A stretch of 64,000 nucleotides of DNA, from the NCBI GenBank assembly GCA_964250615.1, contig CAXUGM010000010.1. One strand, 5' to 3'. Below, in pieces: positions 6,977 to 15,778 of the stretch; the stretch's first letter is position 1; the number at the start of each line of letters is the position of its first letter. This DNA comes from Blautia sp900556555 (GTDB lineage: Bacteria > Bacillota > Clostridia > Lachnospirales > Lachnospiraceae). Below the pieces are notes generated by a model that ran no database searches, had not been told where the DNA came from, and was given only the letters and a program-made list of their open reading frames with translations. The position numbers were made by a program, and so were the translations under genes.

Positions 6977-9900
6977 ATGTATCAAAAAGTAAGTACAGAC
7001 CTGAATTTTGTACAGCGTGAAAAAGAAGTCGAGAAATTCTGGAAAGATAATGACATCTTTAAAAAGAGTATGGAACAGAAAAAACAGGGTGAAACCTATA
7101 CCTTCTATGACGGACCGCCTACAGCAAACGGAAAACCTCATATTGGGCATGTTCTGACCCGTGTTATCAAAGATATGATTCCAAGATACCGCACCATGAA
7201 AGGAAAAATGGTTCCACGTAAAGCAGGATGGGATACTCATGGTCTTCCGGTAGAGCTGGAAGTAGAAAAATTACTGGGATTAGATGGAAAAGAACAGATT
7301 GAAGAATATGGCCTGATTCCATTTATTGACAAATGTAAAGAAAGTGTTTGGAAATACAAAGGAATGTGGGAAGATTTCTCATCCACCGTTGGTTTCTGGG
7401 CAGATATGGACAATCCATATGTTACTTACGATGACAATTATATCGAGTCTGAGTGGTGGGCATTAAAAGAAATCTGGAACAAAGGACTGTTATACAAAGG
7501 TTTCAAGATTGTTCCATATTGTCCACGTTGTGGAACCCCTCTTTCTGCACAGGAAGTTGCACAGGGATACAAGGATGTAAAAGAACGCTCTGCAGTAGCA
7601 CGTTTCAAAGTGGTTGGAGAAGATGCTTATATCCTGGCATGGACTACCACACCTTGGACCCTGCCTTCTAACGTTGCACTCTGTGTAAATCCAGACGAGC
7701 AGTATGTAAAGGTAAAAGCAGCAGACGGCTATACTTATTATATGGCAGAAGCACTGCTTGATACAGTTCTTGGAAGCCTGGAAAGAGAAGAAGGAACACC
7801 GGCATACGAAGTTCTGGAAACTTATGTAGGAAAAGATCTGGAATATAAAGAATACGAGCCATTATATAATTTCAAGAAGCTGGATAAAAAGGCACATTAC
7901 GTTGTTTGTGATACTTATGTAACCCTGACTGATGGTACTGGTGTGGTTCATATTGCACCTGCATTTGGTGAAGACGATAGCAAGGTGGGAAGAAAATATG
8001 ACCTTCCATTCCTGCAGTTAGTAGATGAAAAGGGTGAGATGACCAAAGAAACCAAGTGGGCAGGAACCTTCTGTAAGAAAGCAGACCCGGAAGTTCTGAA
8101 AGATTTGGCAGAGAGAAATCTTCTGTTCTCTGCACCGAAGTTTGAGCATAGCTATCCGCACTGCTGGAGATGTGATACACCGCTGATCTACTATGCAAGA
8201 GAATCCTGGTTCATCAAGATGACCGCAGTAAAAGAAGACCTGATCCGCAATAATAATACCATCAACTGGATTCCGGAAAGCATCGGTAAAGGCCGCTTCG
8301 GAGACTGGCTGGAAAATGTACAGGACTGGGGAATCAGCCGTAACCGTTACTGGGGAACGCCGTTAAACGTATGGGAATGTGAGTGCGGACATATGCATTC
8401 TATTGGAAGCCGTCAGGAACTTTATGAAATGAGCGGAAACGAAGCTGCCAAAACCGTAGAGCTTCACAGACCATATATTGATGAAATCACTATCAAGTGT
8501 CCGGAATGTGGAAAAGAAATGCACCGTGTACCGGAAGTAATTGACTGCTGGTTTGACTCAGGAGCAATGCCTTTTGCACAGCACCATTATCCATTTGAGA
8601 ATCAGGATTTGTTTGAGCAGCAGTTCCCCGCAGACTTTATTTCCGAAGCTGTAGACCAGACTCGCGGATGGTTTTATTCTCTTCTGGCAGAGTCTACCTT
8701 GTTGTTTAATAAGGCACCTTATAAGAATGTTATTGTTCTTGGTCATGTGCAGGACGAAAATGGACAGAAAATGAGTAAGTCCAAAGGAAATGCAGTAGAC
8801 CCATTTGAAGCACTGGAAAAATACGGTGCAGACGCTATCCGCTGGTATTTCTATGTAAACAGTGCTCCATGGCTGCCAAACCGCTTCCATGGCAAGGCAG
8901 TACAGGAAGGACAGCGTAAATTCATGGGTACATTGTGGAATACCTATGCATTCTTTGTCCTTTATGCGAATATTGATGAATTTGACGCAACAAAATATAC
9001 ATTAGAGTACGATAAACTTCCGGTTATGGATAAATGGCTGCTTTCTAAGTTAAATACCGTAGTAAAAGCAGTAGATGATAATCTGGCAAACTACAAGATT
9101 CCAGAGACAGCAAGAGCACTTCAGGAATTTGTGGACGATATGAGTAACTGGTATGTAAGAAGAAGCCGTGAACGTTTCTGGGCAAAAGGTATGGAGCAGG
9201 ATAAGATCAATGCTTATATGACCCTTTACACTGCACTGGTTACCATTTCCAAGGCAGCAGCTCCTATGGTTCCGTTCATGACAGAAGAAATCTACCAGAA
9301 CCTGGTAAGAAGCATTGACCAGACTGCACCGGAAAGTATTCATCTGTGCGACTTCCCGGAGGTTCAGGAAGCATGGATTGATAAAGAATTAGAAGAGAAC
9401 ATGGATGACCTGCTGAAAGTGGTTGTTATGGGCCGTGCATGCAGAAATACAGCAAACATCAAGAACCGCCAGCCAATCGGAAAGATGTTTGTAAAAGCAC
9501 CGTTTGAGCTTTCTGAATTCTACAAAGAGATTATTGAAGATGAATTAAATGTAAAAGAAATGACCTTTACAGATGATGTAAGAGACTTTACTTCTTACAC
9601 CTTTAAGCCACAGTTAAAGACCGTTGGACCGAAATACGGCAAATTCCTTGGAGGAATTAAGGCAGCACTTGCTGAATTAGACGGAAATAAGGCTATGGAT
9701 GAGCTTAAGGCCAATAATGAGCTAAAACTTGACATAAATGGACAGGAAATTGTATTATTAGAGAGTGATTTGTTGATTGATATGGCACAGATGGAGGGGT
9801 ATGTATCAGAATCTGACAATGATATTACTGTTGTGCTGGACACCAATCTCACACCGGAACTGGTGGAGGAAGGTTTTGTCCGTGAAATCATCAGCAAAAT

Positions 9901-10120
9901 CCAGACCATGCGTAAAGAGGCTGACTTTGAAGTGACTGATAAGATTATTGTTTCGCTAGAAGGAAATCAAGTAATTGAAGGCATTTTCCGTGTGCATGAA
10001 GCTGAAATTAAGTCTGAAGTACTGGCAGCAGAAGTTGTGTACAATGAGATCAAAGGTTATACTAAAGAATGGAAAATCAATTCCGAGAGCGTTACATTTG
10101 GCGTGGAAAAATTCTCATGA
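6977..10120 (+). CDS. ileS: Isoleucyl-tRNA synthetase (type 2, eukaryote-like)
   Basis: 1047 residues. Charges tRNA-Ile with isoleucine in the cytoplasm and edits mischarged valine. The class I motifs are HIGH (55-58, within GKPHIGHV) and KMSKS (598-602, within QKMSKSKGN). A CP1 editing domain and the anticodon-binding domain (from about 680) follow. The length, HGLPVE and the KMSKSKGN form place it in the longer type 2 branch rather than the ~930-residue type 1. Type 2 enzymes are known for low mupirocin sensitivity, so intrinsic resistance is a reasonable inference. AAGGAG lies upstream of the ATG. Expression is controlled by the T-box leader. Confidence 0.96.
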   Translation: MYQKVSTDLNFVQREKEVEKFWKDNDIFKKSMEQKKQGETYTFYDGPPTANGKPHIGHVLTRVIKDMIPRYRTMKGKMVPRKAGWDTHGLPVELEVEKLLGLDGKEQIEEYGLIPFIDKCKESVWKYKGMWEDFSSTVGFWADMDNPYVTYDDNYIESEWWALKEIWNKGLLYKGFKIVPYCPRCGTPLSAQEVAQGYKDVKERSAVARFKVVGEDAYILAWTTTPWTLPSNVALCVNPDEQYVKVKAADGYTYYMAEALLDTVLGSLEREEGTPAYEVLETYVGKDLEYKEYEPLYNFKKLDKKAHYVVCDTYVTLTDGTGVVHIAPAFGEDDSKVGRKYDLPFLQLVDEKGEMTKETKWAGTFCKKADPEVLKDLAERNLLFSAPKFEHSYPHCWRCDTPLIYYARESWFIKMTAVKEDLIRNNNTINWIPESIGKGRFGDWLENVQDWGISRNRYWGTPLNVWECECGHMHSIGSRQELYEMSGNEAAKTVELHRPYIDEITIKCPECGKEMHRVPEVIDCWFDSGAMPFAQHHYPFENQDLFEQQFPADFISEAVDQTRGWFYSLLAESTLLFNKAPYKNVIVLGHVQDENGQKMSKSKGNAVDPFEALEKYGADAIRWYFYVNSAPWLPNRFHGKAVQEGQRKFMGTLWNTYAFFVLYANIDEFDATKYTLEYDKLPVMDKWLLSKLNTVVKAVDDNLANYKIPETARALQEFVDDMSNWYVRRSRERFWAKGMEQDKINAYMTLYTALVTISKAAAPMVPFMTEEIYQNLVRSIDQTAPESIHLCDFPEVQEAWIDKELEENMDDLLKVVVMGRACRNTANIKNRQPIGKMFVKAPFELSEFYKEIIEDELNVKEMTFTDDVRDFTSYTFKPQLKTVGPKYGKFLGGIKAALAELDGNKAMDELKANNELKLDINGQEIVLLESDLLIDMAQMEGYVSESDNDITVVLDTNLTPELVEEGFVREIISKIQTMRKEADFEVTDKIIVSLEGNQVIEGIFRVHEAEIKSEVLAAEVVYNEIKGYTKEWKINSESVTFGVEKFS

Positions 10121-10142
10121 AACCTGTAGGAGGGAAAGGGAA

Positions 10143-12605
10143 ATGTTAGATCATCATTTCAAGAAAGAAGAATTTAAAGAAAGCGTTAAAGAAAACGTAA
10201 AGATGCTTTACAGAAAAACTATTGAAGAGGCTACTCAGGAACAGGTTTTCCAGGCAGTGTCTCTGGCTGTAAAGGATGTTGTTATTGACAACTGGCTTTT
10301 AACACAAAAGCAGTATGAAAAAGATGACCCGAAGATTGTGTACTATTTATCCATGGAGTTCCTTATGGGACGTGCACTTGGTAATAATCTGATTAACTTA
10401 TGTGCATACAACGAAGTAAAAGAAGCTCTGGATGAATTAGGATTTGACTTAAATACCATTGAAGACCAGGAACCGGATCCGGCTCTTGGAAACGGAGGTC
10501 TGGGAAGACTGGCAGCATGCTTCCTGGATTCTCTGGCAACCTTAGGATACTGTGCATATGGCTGCGGTATCCGTTACCGTTACGGTCTGTTCAAACAGAA
10601 AATCGAGAACGGTTATCAGGTAGAAGTACCGGATAACTGGTTAAAGAACGGTTATCCATTTGAACTGCGCCGTCCTGAATATGCAAAAGAAGTAAAATTT
10701 GGCGGATATGTAAGAGTAGAATACGACCATGCAACAGGCAGAAACCGTTTCGTACAGGAAGGTTATCAGTCTGTTCGTGCAGTACCATATGATATGCCAA
10801 TCGTTGGCTACAACAACAAGATTGTCAACACACTGCGTATCTGGGATGCAGAAGCGATCAATGACTTCCAGCTAGACCTGTTCGACAAAGGTGAATACCA
10901 CAAAGCAGTAGAGCAGGAAAACCTGGCAAAAAATATCGTAGAAGTTCTGTATCCAAATGATAACCACTATGCAGGAAAAGAACTTCGTCTGAAACAGCAG
11001 TATTTCTTCATTTCTGCAAGTATTCAGGCTGCAATTGAAAAATTCAAGAAAGCCCACAGTGACCTTCATGACCTGCCGAAGAAAGTAACCTTCCAGTTAA
11101 ATGATACTCACCCAACCATGACCGTTGCGGAGCTTATGAGAATTCTCATTGACGAAGAAGGAATGGAATGGGATGAAGCATGGGATATCACAACACATAC
11201 CTGTGCATACACAAACCATACAATTATGGCAGAAGCTCTGGAAAAATGGCCAATCGAGCTGTTCTCCAAACTGCTTCCTCGTGTATATCAGATCATCGAA
11301 GAAATCAACAGAAGATTCCTTATGGAAATTCAGCAGAAATATCCTGGAAATCAGGAAAAAATCAGAAAAATGGCAATCATTTATGATGGCCAGGTGAAAA
11401 TGGCTCACCTTGCAATCGCAGGAGGATATTCTGTAAACGGTGTTGCACAGCTTCATACAGAAATTCTGAAGAAACAGGAATTAAAAGATTTCTATGAAAT
11501 GTATCCTGAAAAATTCAACAATAAGACAAACGGTATTACCCAGAGACGTTTCCTGCTTCACGGAAACCCACTTCTGGCAGACTGGATTACAGAGCATATT
11601 GGTGATGGCTGGATCACCAACCTTCCAGAACTTGCAAAACTGAAAGTTTATGCAGATGACAAGAAGGCACAGCAGGAATTCATGAACATCAAATACCGCA
11701 ACAAAGTACGTCTTGCCAAGTACATTCTGGAGCACAACGGAATCGAAGTAAATCCGAACTCCATCTTTGACGTACAGGTTAAGAGACTTCATGAGTACAA
11801 ACGTCAGCTTATGAACATCCTTCACGTTATGTATCTGTACAATAAGATCAAAGAACATCCGGAAATGCCGTTCTATCCAAGAACTTTCATTTTCGGTGCA
11901 AAGGCAGCAGCAGGTTACAGACGTGCAAAACAGACCATTAAGCTGATCAACGCAGTAGCAGATGTAATCAACAATGACGCTTCCATTGATGGAAAGATTA
12001 AAGTTGTATTTATTGAAAACTACCGTGTATCCAATGCAGAAATGATCTTTGCAGCAGCAGATGTTTCTGAGCAGATTTCTACAGCAAGTAAAGAAGCTTC
12101 AGGAACAGGTAACATGAAATTCATGTTGAACGGTGCGCCTACTATCGGTACTATGGATGGTGCCAACGTAGAGATCGTAGAAGAAGTAGGTGCTGAAAAT
12201 GCATTTATCTTCGGTCTTTCTTCTGACGAAGTTATCAACTACGAAAATCATGGCGGATACGACCCAATGCAGTATTTCAACAACGATCCTGACATCAGAA
12301 ACGTACTGATGCAGCTGATCAACGGAACTTACTCCCATGGAGATTTCAATATGTTCCGTGAAATCTATGATTCTCTGTTGAATACAAAATGCAGTGACAG
12401 AGCAGATACTTACTTTATCCTGGCTGACTTCAAGTCTTATGCAGCAGCACAGGAAAAAGTAGAAGAAGCTTACAGAGACGAAGCAAGATGGGCTAAGATG
12501 GCACTTCTTAACACTGCTTGCTCCGGTAAGTTTACCTCTGACAGAACCATCCAGCAGTATGTAGATGAAATCTGGCATCTGGATAAGGTTGTTATTGGAA
12601 AATAA
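10143..12605 (+). CDS. glgP: Glycogen/starch/alpha-glucan phosphorylase
   Basis: 820 residues, normal for the family. Uses phosphate to release glucose-1-phosphate from alpha-1,4-glucans with a pyridoxal phosphate cofactor. The PLP site ASGTGNMKF with Lys659 and the preceding GMEWDEAWDI and VKRLHEYKRQ blocks are typical. The ATG at 10143 follows AGGAGGG; the frame is open further upstream inside ileS but that part is not homologous. Only 22 bases separate it from ileS, with no promoter or terminator seen in the gap, so T-box read-through probably contributes to its expression. Confidence 0.95.
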   Translation: MLDHHFKKEEFKESVKENVKMLYRKTIEEATQEQVFQAVSLAVKDVVIDNWLLTQKQYEKDDPKIVYYLSMEFLMGRALGNNLINLCAYNEVKEALDELGFDLNTIEDQEPDPALGNGGLGRLAACFLDSLATLGYCAYGCGIRYRYGLFKQKIENGYQVEVPDNWLKNGYPFELRRPEYAKEVKFGGYVRVEYDHATGRNRFVQEGYQSVRAVPYDMPIVGYNNKIVNTLRIWDAEAINDFQLDLFDKGEYHKAVEQENLAKNIVEVLYPNDNHYAGKELRLKQQYFFISASIQAAIEKFKKAHSDLHDLPKKVTFQLNDTHPTMTVAELMRILIDEEGMEWDEAWDITTHTCAYTNHTIMAEALEKWPIELFSKLLPRVYQIIEEINRRFLMEIQQKYPGNQEKIRKMAIIYDGQVKMAHLAIAGGYSVNGVAQLHTEILKKQELKDFYEMYPEKFNNKTNGITQRRFLLHGNPLLADWITEHIGDGWITNLPELAKLKVYADDKKAQQEFMNIKYRNKVRLAKYILEHNGIEVNPNSIFDVQVKRLHEYKRQLMNILHVMYLYNKIKEHPEMPFYPRTFIFGAKAAAGYRRAKQTIKLINAVADVINNDASIDGKIKVVFIENYRVSNAEMIFAAADVSEQISTASKEASGTGNMKFMLNGAPTIGTMDGANVEIVEEVGAENAFIFGLSSDEVINYENHGGYDPMQYFNNDPDIRNVLMQLINGTYSHGDFNMFREIYDSLLNTKCSDRADTYFILADFKSYAAAQEKVEEAYRDEARWAKMALLNTACSGKFTSDRTIQQYVDEIWHLDKVVIGK

Positions 12606-12629
12606 GAACTGAATAAAAGGTAAAATGGC

Positions 12630-12670
12630 AGAGCTGTCGCACTAAGTTTTTCAGTGCGGCGGCTCTGTTT
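12630..12670 (+). terminator. Terminator after glgP
   Basis: 14-bp stem AGAGCTGTCGCACT (12630-12643) / AGTGCGGCGGCTCT (12653-12666) with two G-U pairs, followed by a short T-rich stretch. Confidence 0.75.
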
Positions 12671-12767
12671 GTGTTGTATTTAACTCATGGCTTGTTGTAT
12701 TATTATAAAAAGAGTGTAAGAATAACGTGCAACATATATAGTAAAACTAGCAACTAGGAGGGATTTC

Positions 12768-13243
12768 ATGGTTGAAGATAAGTTGTTTTCAGGAGAATCC
12801 ATTAATGTTGAATACAAGGTAGAGGTTCCAAAGAAAAGTGAAAAATATATGAAAACGGTGATTGCCTATTAAAATGGGGGACGGGTATTCCCAGAGTCCT
12901 TCGTGAATGCGTAGATTATGGATTGCCGGAGCCACAGTTAATAGATTTTGATGGCGACTTTAGAGTGAATATGTATCGAAAACAGAAGAAAGAGAGTACA
13001 TTGGAAACTACCCAAACCATTGAAAATCCTACCCAAAGTCCCATTCAATCTGCAGATTTTCAATTTACAGAGAAGGATAAAAAGATATTAAAGGTGATTC
13101 AGCAAAATCCAGAATTGACACAAAGAGAAATTGCTTTGGAACTGGGCTGGACTGTAGACAGAGTGAAATATTATTTGAACAAAATGAAAAAAATGCAGGT
13201 GATTAAGCGGGTAGTGGAATTGTTTGATGATGAATATCCCTAA
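12768..13243 (+). pseudogene. Remnant of an AlbA_2/RecG-like ATP-binding regulator with a large internal deletion
   Basis: An AGGAGGG-preceded ATG opens a 34-codon peptide (12768-12872) with the start of an AlbA_2 domain (ESINVEYKVEVPKKSEKYMK). It is followed at once, in another frame, by the C-terminal part of the same type of protein: KMGTGIPRVLREC from 12872, then LPEPQLIDFDGDFRVNMYRK and a winged helix (TQREIALELGWTVDRVKYYLNKMKK) to 13243. The junction is at about 12865-12875. The family is normally ~450-480 residues (AlbA_2, GHKL-like ATPase, winged helix), so several hundred residues are missing. The 3' piece has no proper start with a ribosome site. Confidence 0.75.
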
Positions 13244-13357
13244 TATACCATGACATCCCTGTGGGCATAGTTTGTCCTATACAAAGTTTTCTATTTTAAT
13301 TCTATGATAAAATAAAGTACAAACGAAAACTAGAAAAACAGAAAGAGAGAGTGACAC

Positions 13358-14599
13358 ATGGAAAATCAGCAAAAAACTCTTTTGTTTGAAGAAATACCAA
13401 TACCAAAGGCCGTAGCCACACTTGCAGTACCTACGGTGCTGAGTTCCCTGGTTATGGTGCTTTATAATCTTGCAGATACTTATTTCGTAGGAATGTGCAA
13501 TGACCCGGTACAAAATGCAGCAGTTGCACTGGCAGCACCTGTATTACTGGCTTTTAATGCCATCAATAACTTGTTTGGAGTAGGAAGCTCCAGCATGATG
13601 AGCCGTGCTCTTGGGCGGAAAGATTATGAAACCGTTTATAAAAGTTCAGCATTTGGCTTTTATTGTGCTTTATTTAGTGGCATTTTGTTTTCCCTTCTAT
13701 GTGGAGTGTTTCAGCAGCCACTTTTGAAACTTCTTGGTGCAGATGTTAATACAGCACTGGCAACCAGAGCCTATTTAAAATGGACTGCGATTTTTGGTGC
13801 CGTGCCGTCTATTTTAAACGTAGTGCTGGCTTACATGGTACGTTCAGAAGGTTCTGCACTTCACGCAAGTATCGGAACTATGAGCGGTTGTATATTGAAT
13901 ATAATTTTAGATCCGATTTTTATTCTGCCCTGGGGTTTAAATCTCGGAGCAGAAGGAGCAGGACTGGCTACTTTTTTGTCTAACTGTGGAGCATTTACTT
14001 ATTTCCTGGTGCTTTTGTATAAGAAACGAAAAGAAACCTATGTATGCATACATCCTAACAAATTTTCCTTTGATAAAAAGATTGTCCTGGGGATATGCGG
14101 TGTGGGAATACCTGCTTCGATTCAGAATCTGCTGAATGTTACAGGGATGACAATTTTAAATAACTTTACCTCCTCTTTTGGAGCTGATGCAGTGGCGGCC
14201 ATGGGGATTGTACAGAAGATTAATCAGGTACCTATGCAGATTGCAATGGGTCTGTCTCAGGGAATTATGCCCCTGATCAGTTATAATTATTCCAGTAAAA
14301 ATCATAAACGGATGAGGAAAAGCCTTACCTTTACAGCGAAGATTAGTCAGGGGTTTTTATGCACCGTGGCGGTTGCTTATTTCGTGTTTGCAGGGAACCT
14401 GGTTGCTATGTTTATGAATAACGAGGTGATCATTGGTTATGGAACACAGTTTTTAAGAGGATTTTGTATTAGTATGCCGTTCTTGTGTATGGATTTTCTT
14501 TTTATCACCGTCTTTCCTGTGACATTTTTTGGACAAAATAATAGACAGGATATATGGATATACAAAAATAAGAGGCAGATTATTACATCCACCTCTTAA
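13358..14599 (+). CDS. MATE-family efflux transporter, C-terminally truncated
   Basis: 413 residues of a multidrug and toxin extrusion protein: about 10-11 hydrophobic membrane spans, with N-terminal PKAVATLAVPTVLSSLV and LYNLADTYFVG, a typical MATE opening. Family members run ~450 residues with 12 spans. Homology stops near residue 380 (CMDFLF), after which a short polar tail unlike MATE runs to a stop inside the hairpin that terminates the neighbouring HEPN gene. This points to loss of the last span or two by recombination, so the protein may be non-functional. The ATG follows GAAAGAGAGAG, a modest ribosome site. Confidence 0.75.
   Translation: MENQQKTLLFEEIPIPKAVATLAVPTVLSSLVMVLYNLADTYFVGMCNDPVQNAAVALAAPVLLAFNAINNLFGVGSSSMMSRALGRKDYETVYKSSAFGFYCALFSGILFSLLCGVFQQPLLKLLGADVNTALATRAYLKWTAIFGAVPSILNVVLAYMVRSEGSALHASIGTMSGCILNIILDPIFILPWGLNLGAEGAGLATFLSNCGAFTYFLVLLYKKRKETYVCIHPNKFSFDKKIVLGICGVGIPASIQNLLNVTGMTILNNFTSSFGADAVAAMGIVQKINQVPMQIAMGLSQGIMPLISYNYSSKNHKRMRKSLTFTAKISQGFLCTVAVAYFVFAGNLVAMFMNNEVIIGYGTQFLRGFCISMPFLCMDFLFITVFPVTFFGQNNRQDIWIYKNKRQIITSTS
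14570..14597 (-). terminator. Terminator of the MNT/HEPN operon
   Basis: AAGAGG (14570-14575) and CCTCTT (14592-14597); on the minus strand the hairpin follows the HEPN stop at 14612 and leads into ATTTTTG. The 3' end of the MATE frame lies inside it. Confidence 0.55.
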
Positions 14600-14611
14600 T
14601 CTCTATTGTTG

Positions 14612-15007
14612 CTATTCCATTTCGCTTAAATATTTTTCTACTGCTTCCAGAAAAACCTTTGCGCTTGCAAGCTGGTTCTCCGTTTCATTTCTTCCTACTA
14701 TGAAAAAATCGTCATAGTCTGATTTTTCTCTCAAAAAGGAACTGCTTTTTATAATTACGGATAATTCCTTATCCATGATACCTTCCTTAATATATTCCTT
14801 ATTGAAATATGCAATCACTCCCGAATGTTTGGAAGAATCAAAACCTTTTAAAATATTCATAGCTCTCATTGCGTGAAAGATTGCGTAATAGGAACGGTTT
14901 AAAGAAGTTTTATACTGACAAATCTTCAAGTTGTCCTCCGCTGCTGAAAGCATTTCTTTTGCCCGTTCCATACGGTATCCTGCCAGTTCTTTTAAGCTGC
15001 TTTCCAC
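14612..15007 (-). CDS. HEPN-domain protein, probable toxin of a HEPN/MNT pair
   Basis: 131 residues, all-helical HEPN fold of the COG1895 type. The key element is RSYYAIFHA, with Arg38 and His45 forming an R-x6-H motif as in HEPN ribonucleases. Partner of the nucleotidyltransferase gene just upstream. The GTG start at 15007 lies inside that gene (16-base overlap) and has an AGGAAGG site about ten bases before it, so translation is coupled. In characterised HepT/MntA pairs the HEPN protein is an RNase toxin silenced by adenylylation; this one lacks the exact Rx4HxY motif of HepT, so the mechanism here is inferred from architecture only. Confidence 0.75.
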   Translation of the reverse strand: MESSLKELAGYRMERAKEMLSAAEDNLKICQYKTSLNRSYYAIFHAMRAMNILKGFDSSKHSGVIAYFNKEYIKEGIMDKELSVIIKSSSFLREKSDYDDFFIVGRNETENQLASAKVFLEAVEKYLSEME

Positions 15008-15321
15008 AAAACAACACCTTCCTCTCTGACATTCTTATAGAAAGGAAGAACTTCTCCCCATTTTTCTAACTGTTCTTCTCGAATATCAACGATTGAAAAC
15101 ACTCTGTTGTATTGAATATCCATTTCAGCAGACCAGCGGAGAAATTGTTCCTTCTCAATTTCTTCCATATCTTTTCTCATAATAATTGCAATGTCAATAT
15201 CACTTTCTTCTGTGGCTTCATTCCTTGCAACAGAACCGTATAAGATAATCGTCTGAATATCATCACCAAAAATCAACCGTAGCCCATGAATCAGGTCTTC
15301 TTTCATTTTTTCAGATAACAT
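14992..15321 (-). CDS. MNT-type minimal nucleotidyltransferase, probable antitoxin
   Basis: 109 residues from the ATG at 15321, chosen because AGAGG lies 8 bases upstream; a GTG three codons earlier overlaps that site. The nucleotidyltransferase active-site motif is textbook: Gly29-Ser30, ten residues, Asp41-x-Asp43 (GSVARNEATEESDID). The third catalytic acidic residue is probably in MDIQYNRVFSIVD. MNT proteins paired with HEPN proteins transfer AMP to the toxin. It is the first gene of a two-gene operon. Confidence 0.8.
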   Translation of the reverse strand: MLSEKMKEDLIHGLRLIFGDDIQTIILYGSVARNEATEESDIDIAIIMRKDMEEIEKEQFLRWSAEMDIQYNRVFSIVDIREEQLEKWGEVLPFYKNVREEGVVLWKAA

Positions 15322-15587
15322 CCGTCTCACCTCTTTCTGTGATAATTATTTTTACCCAAATAGTATTTCTGTATATCTACATATTATCATAACCAATTAT
15401 ATCAAACAATCCAAATATTCTAATTTAGACTTGTCAATAAAACTTCTTCTCAAACAGCATTGCCAAAAACTCTACAATCTGTGGTCTAAAAATCAAAATA
15501 AGCAAAATCAATACAATGAAAACCAAACAAATTTTGGACAAACCTTGATTTTTGTACTTCTCTATGCTAAACTATTACCCGTTACAA

Positions 15588-15724
15588 AAACCCGAAAAAC
15601 AAGGTCTTATAAGGGTTTCGCCGATTTCCGGCGTAAGCCAAATACCTATGGTATTTGACTCTCGCGACATTCGCCAAATGGACGTGCAAGCACCTCCACA
15701 TGGCTCATTGTTTCGCGGAAATGA
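15588..15724 (+). ncRNA. Hairpin-rich structured 5' leader of queT
   Basis: Successive inverted repeats: AAACCC/GGGTTT (15588-15593 with 15613-15618), CGCCG/CGGCG (15619-15633), perfect 8-bp CAAATACC/GGTATTTG (15639-15657), a three-part stem GCCA, TGGA, GTG pairing with CAC, TCCA, TGGC (15673-15704), and TCATT/AATGA (15705-15724). GC content is locally higher than in the flanks. Long leader RNA or a repeat-element insertion are both possible; I do not recognise it as a known family. Confidence 0.4.
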
Positions 15725-15726
15725 AT

Positions 15727-15769
15727 CGAGTGTTCGTGACCTTCCACTCGTAAAACAAAACTAAAGGAG
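15727..15769 (+). promoter_or_regulatory. Candidate preQ1-I riboswitch overlapping the queT ribosome site
   Basis: A 6-bp stem CGAGTG/CACTCG (15727-15732, 15745-15750) encloses a 12-base loop that begins TTC and ends C. It is followed by an A-rich tail TAAAACAAAACTAA (15751-15764) running straight into the AAAGGAG ribosome site. Loop length, TTC start, and the A-rich tail ending ACTAA match preQ1-I aptamers, and queT is a classical preQ1 target. Against it, only one strong P2 pair between the loop and CTA is obvious, so the call is tentative. Confidence 0.4.
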
Positions 15770-15778
15770 AAATGAATA

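Larger units (their letters stand above)
15331..15778 (+). other. 448-base gene-free stretch upstream of queT
   Basis: The first ~210 bases (15331-15544) are AT-rich, hold the likely promoter of the MNT/HEPN pair on the minus strand (ATTATA complement of a TATAAT -10 at 15396-15401) and nothing else I recognise. A plus-strand promoter-like pair TTGATT (15545-15550), 17 bases, TAAACT (15568-15573) begins the queT leader, which is then a chain of hairpins from 15588 to 15750, annotated separately. Confidence 0.5.

Noticed and set aside
6706..7020. 104-codon plus-strand frame across the T-box leader
   Set aside because: Covers structured RNA elements and the ileS start; T-box conservation explains the sequence.
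14612..15007. HEPN protein as a classical HepT
   Set aside because: The Rx4HxY motif typical of HepT is not present; the RSYYAIFHA form fits the other HEPN branch, so the specific symbol was not used.
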